A DNA stretch of 42,349 bases, taken from the NCBI GenBank assembly GCA_002869685.1, contig PKUE01000137.1, forward strand, positions 1 to 42,349, in the 5' to 3' direction. Below, piece after piece: positions 34,400 through 40,901 of the stretch. The notes under the pieces were generated by a model. It ran no database searches, was not told where the DNA came from, and saw nothing but the letters and a program-made list of their open reading frames with translations. Numbering within the stretch: the stretch's first letter is position 1; every line of letters starts with the position of its first letter. This DNA is from Desulfuromonas sp. (GTDB lineage: Bacteria > Desulfobacterota > Desulfuromonadia > Desulfuromonadales > Desulfuromonadaceae). The position numbers and the translations under genes were made by a program.

Positions 34400-35176
34400 A
34401 TGAAATCAATCATTCTCGGCCTGTGTCTTGTTTCGGGCCTGTTTATCGCCAGCACAACTTGCGCTTCTGAAACGCTGACCGACAGCGACTGCGTCAAATG
34501 TCATATCAACGCCGTCAAGGATGTCGCTGCCCATGGTGGCGCCCACAATGACATGGGCTGCCAGGACTGCCACCTTGAGCATCCGCCACTCGGAACACGG
34601 ATCATCCCCGAATGTTCTCTGTGTCACAGCCCGGACGAAACGGCACACTACACGCTGGGAAACTGCGTCGGCTGCCATTATCCACACCACCCGCTCGACA
34701 TTGATTTCACGGCACTGAGTGATGTCAAACCGGCCTGCGTTTCCTGCCATCCCGAGCAGGGCGATGAAATGACCGCCCACCCCAGCCTTCATGCCGAGCA
34801 GGATTGCAACGCCTGCCACAACGCGCACGGCCTCGGTGAAGGACAATATCAGAACTGCCTCGATTGCCACGAGGGTCACTCCGAAACCATGACGGTCAGC
34901 GACTGCACCCTGTGCCACAAACCCCACAGCCCCAAGGAGGTCAAGTACAGCGATCTGCCCTCAGAGCTGTGTGCCGCCTGTCACGACGGCATTGCCGCCC
35001 AGCTGGCCAAGTCGACGAAAAAGCACCACGACCTGACCTGTTCCGAATGTCATGTTGACAAGCACAAGACAATCACCTCCTGTGAGGACTGCCACGGCGA
35101 GCCCCACGGCATCATGCACCAGAAGTATCCGAACTGCGTTGAGTGTCATATCGACCCCCACGCACTGGCGGAATAA
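34400..35176 (+). CDS. Exported 12-heme c-type cytochrome, three tetraheme units
   Basis: 258 residues, ATG with GGAGGAG five bases upstream. A signal peptide (1-22) leads to 12 CXXCH motifs in about 235 residues, one per 20. They repeat in fours: CVKCH...AH...CQDCH...CSLCH...CVGCHxPHHP, then CVSCH...CNACH...CLDCH...CTLCHKPHSP, then CAACH...CSECH...CEDCH...CVECH. Extra histidines in the AHxxMGCQDCH, PHHP and EGHS segments are the probable distal ligands, giving bis-histidine hemes. Soluble periplasmic electron carrier by inference. First of three cytochromes built on the same unit in one operon; the next has five units. Confidence 0.9.
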   Translation: MKSIILGLCLVSGLFIASTTCASETLTDSDCVKCHINAVKDVAAHGGAHNDMGCQDCHLEHPPLGTRIIPECSLCHSPDETAHYTLGNCVGCHYPHHPLDIDFTALSDVKPACVSCHPEQGDEMTAHPSLHAEQDCNACHNAHGLGEGQYQNCLDCHEGHSETMTVSDCTLCHKPHSPKEVKYSDLPSELCAACHDGIAAQLAKSTKKHHDLTCSECHVDKHKTITSCEDCHGEPHGIMHQKYPNCVECHIDPHALAE

Positions 35177-35185
35177 ATGGCGACC

Positions 35186-35217
35186 GGCTGGCACTCACTC
35201 AACCGTGAGTGCCAGCC
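35186..35217 (+). other. Perfect 13-bp hairpin between the 12-heme and 20-heme genes
   Basis: GGCTGGCACTCAC (35186-35198) pairs with GTGAGTGCCAGCC (35205-35217) around a six-base loop. No T run follows, so it is not a classical terminator. A structure of this strength between two genes of an operon usually protects the upstream message from 3' decay or limits read-through. Confidence 0.7.
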
Positions 35218-35265
35218 TAACCCGTCATGACGATTCTTCACATTCTTTACCCACGGTTGGTTTCA

Positions 35266-36558
35266 ATGATGTGTATTGCCCGAACACAACGCCTGCTCGT
35301 CAGCGCTCTGTTTTTTGTCCTGATGCTGCTCACCACCTCGCTCAGCTTCGGTGAGATCAAGGCTGTTCCCCTGACAGACGCAGACTGCATTAAATGCCAT
35401 CATCAGCCATCGGTCGAGATCCGTGACCACGGCAGTGCTCACCGTGATGAACTCGGCTGCCTGGGTTGCCATGACAATCATCCTCCTTTAGGTGATGCCG
35501 TCATCCCTGAATGCAGCGACTGCCACAGCCGCGACGATCAGCGCCACTTCAGCCTTGACGGCTGCAGCAAGTGCCACAATCCTCATGCGCCGGTCATCAC
35601 CGACCTCAGCGGACTGAACGCCCCAAAACTGGCGTGCCTGTCCTGCCATGACCAGGTCGGAGCAACCATGAATTCCCAGCCAAGCCTGCACGCCGAGCAA
35701 CAGTGCAACGATTGCCACAGCGAGCACGGCACAGCCCCCGGACAATTTTCCACCTGTATCGACTGCCACGACAAACACTCCCCCGAGATGACCTATCAGG
35801 ATTGTCTCGGCTGCCATCAACCCCACGCGCCGACGACGTACCAATGGCAGGACAATACACCGACGCAGCTGTGTGCAGCATGCCACAACGATCAGGTCAG
35901 CGAGTTGAATCGTGCCGGTGAAGCTCATGCCCGTGAAATCAGTTGCAGCGACTGTCATCAGCAGCATCCGCCCAGCGAATCCGGTGTCATCCCCGAATGC
36001 GCCAGCTGCCATGCGCCGGGTGACCATCGCCATTATAAACTCGATAACTGTACCGCCTGCCATAAGCCCCATGCACCGCTGGAAATTGACCTGACGGCAG
36101 TGTCGCCAATCAAACCCGTGTGTGTTTCGTGCCACGCGACGCCAGAGGCCGAAATGGTTGAATGGCCCAGCGCCCATGGTGAAATGGACTGTAACGAGTG
36201 CCATCAGGAGCATGGCAATGCCATGACCTGCCTCGAATGCCATGAAGGCCATAGCGACACTATGGCATATAAAGATTGTCTCCGCTGCCATCAGCCGCAC
36301 AGTCCCACGGCATTGCAGTTTTCCAAAGCGGGAATCGCTTCTGACCTGTGCGGCAGCTGCCACCGTGGCCAGCTCAAACAACTTGCGGAAAACACCACCA
36401 AACATACCGAAGTTCAGTGTGTATTCTGCCATCGCCGCACCCACAAAGTGATTTTGAGTTGCGACAACTGCCACGGCGAACCCCACGACGCAAGTATTCA
36501 TCAACACTTTAAAGAGTGTCGCCAGTGCCACAATGGGCCACACAACCTGAAAAATTAA
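35266..36558 (+). CDS. Exported 20-heme c-type cytochrome, five tetraheme units
   Basis: 430 residues from the ATG at 35266, chosen because it gives a standard signal peptide (MMCIARTQRLLVSALFFVLM...LSFG). Starts at 35227 or 35269 are possible and no strong ribosome site distinguishes them. Twenty CXXCH motifs run in the same four-heme rhythm as the preceding protein: CIKCH-CLGCH-CSDCH-CSKCH, CLSCH-CNDCH-CIDCH-CLGCH, CAACH-CSDCH-CASCH-CTACH, CVSCH-CNECH-CLECH-CLRCH, CGSCH-CVFCH-CDNCH-CRQCH. Hemes 1-8 and 9-16 align with each other (HPPLGDAVIPECSDCH / HPPSESGVIPECASCH; PSLHAEQQCNDCH / PSAHGEMDCNECH). The protein is thus the 12-heme neighbour with one eight-heme block duplicated. Probably a long periplasmic wire; partners unknown. 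Confidence 0.9.
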   Translation: MMCIARTQRLLVSALFFVLMLLTTSLSFGEIKAVPLTDADCIKCHHQPSVEIRDHGSAHRDELGCLGCHDNHPPLGDAVIPECSDCHSRDDQRHFSLDGCSKCHNPHAPVITDLSGLNAPKLACLSCHDQVGATMNSQPSLHAEQQCNDCHSEHGTAPGQFSTCIDCHDKHSPEMTYQDCLGCHQPHAPTTYQWQDNTPTQLCAACHNDQVSELNRAGEAHAREISCSDCHQQHPPSESGVIPECASCHAPGDHRHYKLDNCTACHKPHAPLEIDLTAVSPIKPVCVSCHATPEAEMVEWPSAHGEMDCNECHQEHGNAMTCLECHEGHSDTMAYKDCLRCHQPHSPTALQFSKAGIASDLCGSCHRGQLKQLAENTTKHTEVQCVFCHRRTHKVILSCDNCHGEPHDASIHQHFKECRQCHNGPHNLKN

Positions 36559-36581
36559 TCCGGCAACCAACGAGGTCAGCC

Positions 36582-37406
36582 ATGAAAGTTTGTTTACCCC
36601 TGACATCCTGCGTTTTAACCCTGCTTTTCCTGCTGACAACGGGGAGCACTGCCTGTGCCGACAGCGATATTTTCTCCCAGCCCGTCGAACCGATGACCAC
36701 ACTGGAGTGTGCACGCTGTCACGAGCAGGTGTTTACTGACCTGCGTGACCACGGTGGTGCCCACAAAATGGTCTGTCGTGATTGCCATGAAACTTTTCAC
36801 AATTTCAGTCAAAAACTGACTTGGCAACAACGCGTCCCGGCCTGCAGTAACTGCCACGACTACCCCCATGGCGAGTCAGCGACGATGTCTGCCTGCCTGG
36901 ACTGCCACAGCAATGCACACGCCCCGGTAGCCAGCCTCAATCTTGCCGTTTTCGAACCTCTCTGCGCTCAATGCCACGAGCAACCGGCCAAAGAGATGGC
37001 TCTCCCCAGCGCACACAGCGACATGGGTTGCATCGACTGCCATCAACAACGTCACGGCTATCGTCCCAAGTGTACGGAGTGCCACGAACAACCCCACTCC
37101 CCCTTTGTCAGCAGTCGCGACTGCATGCAATGTCACCCCGTTCACAATGTCAGCGTCCTGCTTTATACTGACAGCATCAGCAACAGCGCCTGTGCCGGCT
37201 GTCATGACAAGGCCGGCAGCGACCTGCAACAGGGGCACCTTGCCCACGCACTGCTGAACTGCACCTTTTGCCATGCGGCAGAGCACGGCGCAATCCCGAC
37301 ATGCCAGGACTGTCACGACACGCCTCACAGTGCGGACATGCTCAAAGGCTTTGACGGCTGCAACGGTTGCCACGGCAATCCTCACAATCTGCTCCCCGGC
37401 TCCTGA
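36582..37406 (+). CDS. Exported 12-heme c-type cytochrome, third member of the set
   Basis: 274 residues from the ATG preceded by GAGG (six bases). Signal peptide 1-26 or so, then 12 CXXCH: CARCH, CRDCH, CSNCH, CLDCH; CAQCH, CIDCH, CTECH, CMQCH; CAGCH, CTFCH, CQDCH, CNGCH. The rhythm of four holds (DLRDHGGAHKMVCRDCH, MALPSAHSDMGCIDCH, QGHLAHALLNCTFCH each open a unit). It is more diverged than the first two, with longer linkers around heme 2 and heme 8. It follows the 20-heme gene by 23 bases and precedes the Sel1 gene by 28, so one operon is likely. Confidence 0.9.
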   Translation: MKVCLPLTSCVLTLLFLLTTGSTACADSDIFSQPVEPMTTLECARCHEQVFTDLRDHGGAHKMVCRDCHETFHNFSQKLTWQQRVPACSNCHDYPHGESATMSACLDCHSNAHAPVASLNLAVFEPLCAQCHEQPAKEMALPSAHSDMGCIDCHQQRHGYRPKCTECHEQPHSPFVSSRDCMQCHPVHNVSVLLYTDSISNSACAGCHDKAGSDLQQGHLAHALLNCTFCHAAEHGAIPTCQDCHDTPHSADMLKGFDGCNGCHGNPHNLLPGS

Positions 37407-37434
37407 TCACAGCCCGGGATAAAGGATAATTCGT

Positions 37435-38526
37435 ATGACTGCGCGCAATAAACTGGTTCTCAATATTCTCCTTTTTGTCAGCTGCGTTCTCCTCGCCGGT
37501 GGAGCTCTGCTGTACAACTACAGCTACAAACTGTGCTGGAAGTGCTCCACCCACGAATACTACCAGCGCGGCAAAGAATTTGTGACCCACGCGGACGACG
37601 AACTGCAACATACCGGTGTCGACTTTATCCGACTTGCCGCTGATCACGGCGATGTTGAAGCTCAACTGCTTCTGGCCGAAAGCCATGCTCCTAGCCTGCC
37701 TCAGGGCTATGTCAGCACGACCCCCATAGCCCAAGAAATGCTGACCCCGCTGGTCATCCGCAGTCGTGCTATTGCCAAAACCCTGCTCTCCGAGGCCTAT
37801 AACCGCCTTTACGCTGCCAGCAACCTGTCGGCTGATCAGTTGTACAATATGGCGCTATTGGTTGAAGCCGGTTTAATCGATCGCGACAATCCCGGTGAGG
37901 CAACTCACGACTTGTTGATTCAGGCAGCGGAAGCAGGCAACTATCCGGCCATGTCGCGGCTTGGCAACGACTACCATCAAAAATCAGAATACGCGCTGGC
38001 TAAAAAATGGCTGCGCCGTGCTGCCGAAGCCGGGCGTGACCCTCAACCGGCCCTGACTCTTGGCGACTATTTTTATTACGGCAAAAGCGAATCAGTTAAC
38101 TACGAAAAAGCCATGCACTGGTATCGCCTCGCCCTGCAAACCCAACGCACCCTGTCCGCCCGGGACAGCGAACAACAGCGCCTCGCTGCGGAAGACATTC
38201 CAATGGCCCGTATCGACATGGCCATGCGACAACTGCAGAAAACCCGCATGCAAGCACCACTCACTCTCACCTATCACCTGTCCGGCGACGCCAAGAATTA
38301 TCAGATTTTCGTCAGCGACCACCCTGAAGGTCCGATTGGCGAAGTAACAACCATTGCGCAGGAAGTCGTTGCCACCATGGACAATTCCATCACCCTGGCC
38401 CTGTCCATTCCCGTCCGAAAAAAGACCTTCCACTCTTCCAACGAAGGGCTTAACTGGGTTCTGCAGTCCTATGCCCGCAGCCGCTACGGCAGCTACAGCC
38501 GATTTGACTTCAAACTGGTCCGCTAG
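37435..38526 (+). CDS. Membrane-anchored Sel1-repeat protein with a CWKC motif
   Basis: 363 residues. One N-terminal membrane segment (about 7-28) is followed at once by CWKC (residues 34 and 37), which lacks the histidine of a heme site and could be a redox-active or structural pair. About residues 55-260 contain Sel1/TPR-like helical repeats (LAADHGDVEAQLLLAES; AAEAGNYPAMSRLGNDY; AAEAGRDPQPALTLGDYFYYGK...YEKAMHWYRLAL). A C-terminal domain (about 265-363) of strands and helix has no recognised relative. It ends the three-cytochrome operon. A periplasmic scaffold or assembly factor for the cytochromes is a reasonable guess from position; nothing shows it directly. Confidence 0.78.
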   Translation: MTARNKLVLNILLFVSCVLLAGGALLYNYSYKLCWKCSTHEYYQRGKEFVTHADDELQHTGVDFIRLAADHGDVEAQLLLAESHAPSLPQGYVSTTPIAQEMLTPLVIRSRAIAKTLLSEAYNRLYAASNLSADQLYNMALLVEAGLIDRDNPGEATHDLLIQAAEAGNYPAMSRLGNDYHQKSEYALAKKWLRRAAEAGRDPQPALTLGDYFYYGKSESVNYEKAMHWYRLALQTQRTLSARDSEQQRLAAEDIPMARIDMAMRQLQKTRMQAPLTLTYHLSGDAKNYQIFVSDHPEGPIGEVTTIAQEVVATMDNSITLALSIPVRKKTFHSSNEGLNWVLQSYARSRYGSYSRFDFKLVR

Positions 38527-38686
38527 CCTCCTCATTGTGCCCAAAACACAGCGCACACTCTTGGATAATTTTAACCAAAGAACGCAAAAAATTAATTTCC
38601 GCCTACCTTGTTCGAATAAAAGTTAGAAAAAACAACATGATCGCTAGACAAGCACATTTTCTAAGATAAATTTTAACTTAATGTTC

Positions 38687-38715
38687 TTGATATATGTGTA
38701 AAACTGAGACGTAAT
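38687..38715 (+). promoter_or_regulatory. Candidate sigma-70 promoter of the porin-cytochrome operon
   Basis: TTGATA at 38687-38692 and CGTAAT at 38710-38715 are 17 bases apart. The start of transcription would be near 38722, inside the palindrome described next. The rest of the 296-base spacer 38527-38822 is A/T-rich, with no ORF. Confidence 0.5.
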
Positions 38716-38716
38716 G

Positions 38717-38730
38717 AACGAACATTCGTT
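38717..38730. promoter_or_regulatory. TetR-type operator overlapping the porin-operon start
   Basis: AACGAACATTCGTT, a perfect 6-2-6 inverted repeat, immediately follows the -10 box. The sequence is typical of TetR/AcrR operators. In Geobacter the ombB-omaB-omcB conduit is preceded by the TetR-family gene orfR, as I recall; no such gene is adjacent here, so the repressor would act from elsewhere. Confidence 0.62.
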
Positions 38731-38822
38731 TCTGTGTTTTTCAACACACTCCCGGAGCATAAGGAGACCCGGGTGGAAAGATACAGAGCATAGATGTCCA
38801 ACACAGAAGAAAGGGAGGCAGA

Positions 38823-40037
38823 ATGAAAAGTTGGCTACGGCTGTTTCTCTGCGTTGCTATCCTGTCCACAGTGGCGTTGCCACTCAATAGCGCGTTAGGG
38901 ATAACAGTATCAGGACGGTCAAGTACCGAGATCGAATGGTACGACACCGGCGACGGTGAGACCGCCGTCCCCTTTTACCAGTACATGATGCTCAATGTTC
39001 ATGACATTGACAACGATGGGCTGGCATTTCGGGGCTATGGTCGTGTCGCCGATGACTTGGCCGATGAGGCAGATGTTGACAGTCGGCTCTATTATGCGTA
39101 TCTGGAAAAGAAGGATCTGATCAAAGATCTGGATGTACGCTTTGGCCGCCAGTTTATTTCCACAACCGCCGGTGCATCGATTATGGATGGCCTGTATGTT
39201 GACTACTCCGGTTGGGGTGACGTCGACATCACCGTCTTTGGCGGTGGCGATGTTGCCTACTATGAAGGCTACAACGCCAAAGACCTGATTGCGGGCATTG
39301 AGGTACGTCGTACTTTTATGGACGATCTGAACCTGGGTCTGTCTTACCTGCAAAAATGGGATCACAGTGAATTGGCCAACGAACTGTTCGGCCTCGACGT
39401 CGATTACGACTTCAAAGATGCGCTGTACGTGTACAGCGAAACCCAGTTCAACTATCTCGCCAATACCGTCAGTTACTTCCTTGGCGGCGCCAAATACCAC
39501 CGCAGTGATGATTGGTCCGTACGGGCCGAGTATCTCTACTCGCTGCCGGTATTTTCCTCCACCTCTATCTACTCAGTGTTTGCCGTGGATGAGTATGAGG
39601 AACTGTTCGTCGAATACGAGCAGCGCCTGATGCCGGGCCTGCGTGCGTTTGTCAACTACGCGCGTGAAATGTACGAATACGATGCGGATGCCGACGTATT
39701 TGAAGCCGGTATCGAAAAGATCCGCACCGGTCGTTTTTCTGGCTACGTGATCGGCACCTGGCGTGAAGATCCTGATGGTCAGGATCTGGCCGGGATCAAA
39801 GTCTACGCAGCAACCACCATCAACCAGAAGTTCCAGGCGGGCGCAGGTATCCACCTTGACGTTATGGAACGCTATCTGGATGAAGATGAGGATGACACCA
39901 CCAACTCCCGTATCTGGGTTGATGGCACCGTCACCTTCAATCGCAAAGTGAATCTACAGGCCAAGGTTGAGCGGGTAGAGAGTGATCTGTGGGACGAGTA
40001 TTACCGTGGCCGCGTTCGCTTGAATATCCGTTTCTAA
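38823..40037 (+). CDS. Outer-membrane beta-barrel of a porin-cytochrome conduit
   Basis: 404 residues. Signal peptide 1-26, then short alternating strands rich in aromatic girdle residues with acidic turns (ITVSGRSSTEIEWYDTGDGE..., LDVRFGRQFISTT, DLNLGLSYLQKW, WSVRAEYLYSLP...), ending RGRVRLNIRF with a terminal phenylalanine as in proteins folded by the BAM complex. Strand pattern suggests 16-20 strands. GGGAGG lies four bases before the ATG. Its neighbours downstream, a 10-heme periplasmic cytochrome and a multiheme lipoprotein, reproduce the porin / inner cytochrome / outer cytochrome set of Geobacter (OmbB-OmaB-OmcB order). It would form the sheath that lets heme chains cross the outer membrane. 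Confidence 0.85.
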   Translation: MKSWLRLFLCVAILSTVALPLNSALGITVSGRSSTEIEWYDTGDGETAVPFYQYMMLNVHDIDNDGLAFRGYGRVADDLADEADVDSRLYYAYLEKKDLIKDLDVRFGRQFISTTAGASIMDGLYVDYSGWGDVDITVFGGGDVAYYEGYNAKDLIAGIEVRRTFMDDLNLGLSYLQKWDHSELANELFGLDVDYDFKDALYVYSETQFNYLANTVSYFLGGAKYHRSDDWSVRAEYLYSLPVFSSTSIYSVFAVDEYEELFVEYEQRLMPGLRAFVNYAREMYEYDADADVFEAGIEKIRTGRFSGYVIGTWREDPDGQDLAGIKVYAATTINQKFQAGAGIHLDVMERYLDEDEDDTTNSRIWVDGTVTFNRKVNLQAKVERVESDLWDEYYRGRVRLNIRF

Positions 40038-40050
40038 AAAGGAGTCACAT

Positions 40051-40875
40051 ATGAAGCACACAGTATTGATATTTTGGACCGCCATGGTCGTGCTGGTGAC
40101 ATCCACTGCCTGGGCGACGCCCTTTGACCATGACGAGCACGTTTCGATTTTGGAACAGAATTGTGTCAGCTGCCATGTGGCTGATGCCGAAAGCATTGTT
40201 CCGGATGTTGACATCTGTCTGAACTGCCATGAATCAACCATGGTAGATGCGGTGTCGTTCACCGGCCTGAAAACCCATGATGCCACCTGGGCACTCAGTC
40301 ACCGCGCTGCGGCAAAAAGCAAGTCCATGGACTGTGCCGCCTGTCACCAGCAGAACGAGTGCCTGGAATGCCACACGGCCGGATTTGCCGATGAGATGGG
40401 ATCGTTCGGCAACAGCATGACCAATGTGCACCGCAGTGATTTTCAAGTAACCCACCCGATTGCGGCACGCACCAATCCGCAATTATGTTCCAGCTGCCAT
40501 GAAAGCAGCTTCTGCTCCGACTGCCACAGCGATTTCCGCCGCAGTTCCCTCACGGGCGTATCGCATCAACGCAGCTTCAGCAGTTTAACCGTCGGCGCAA
40601 CCGGTCCGGCCCACGAGAGCTTCAACGAGTCTCAATGCCAGACCTGCCATGTCGATTCAATTTTACCGTCACACGAATGGACCAGCAGTCACGCCCGCGA
40701 GGCACGGAAAAACCTGGCCACCTGCCAGGCCTGCCACCCCGAAGGTGATGTCTGCATCAAGTGTCACAGTGCTCGCAGTGGTTTGGGAATCAATCCCCAT
40801 CCCAAGGACTGGGATGACATTGATGGAAGAATGCTTCGTGCCAGCGATGGCCGAACCTGCCGTAAGTGTCACTAA
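40051..40875 (+). CDS. Ten-heme periplasmic cytochrome of the conduit
   Basis: 274 residues, AAGGAG six bases before the ATG and 13 bases after the porin gene. Signal peptide 1-22, then ten CXXCH: CVSCH, CLNCH, CAACH, CLECH, CSSCH, CSDCH, CQTCH, CQACH, CIKCH and CRKCH. The last motif is the very end of the protein: the histidine of CRKCH is the final residue before TAA. The N-terminus begins FDHDEHVSILEQNC, a common start for conduit decaheme or octaheme proteins such as OmaB/MtrA. It would sit in the porin from the periplasmic side. Confidence 0.9.
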   Translation: MKHTVLIFWTAMVVLVTSTAWATPFDHDEHVSILEQNCVSCHVADAESIVPDVDICLNCHESTMVDAVSFTGLKTHDATWALSHRAAAKSKSMDCAACHQQNECLECHTAGFADEMGSFGNSMTNVHRSDFQVTHPIAARTNPQLCSSCHESSFCSDCHSDFRRSSLTGVSHQRSFSSLTVGATGPAHESFNESQCQTCHVDSILPSHEWTSSHAREARKNLATCQACHPEGDVCIKCHSARSGLGINPHPKDWDDIDGRMLRASDGRTCRKCH

Positions 40876-40901
40876 CACACACGACAACATAGGAGGTAGG
40901 A

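Noticed and set aside
35488-36714. A 408-codon minus-strand frame across the 20-heme gene
   Set aside because: It arises because CXXCH-rich coding leaves few stops on the opposite strand; it has no independent start signals.
37534-37554. A heme site in the Sel1-repeat protein (CWKCSTH)
   Set aside because: The histidine is three residues after the second cysteine, not adjacent, so it is not a CXXCH motif.
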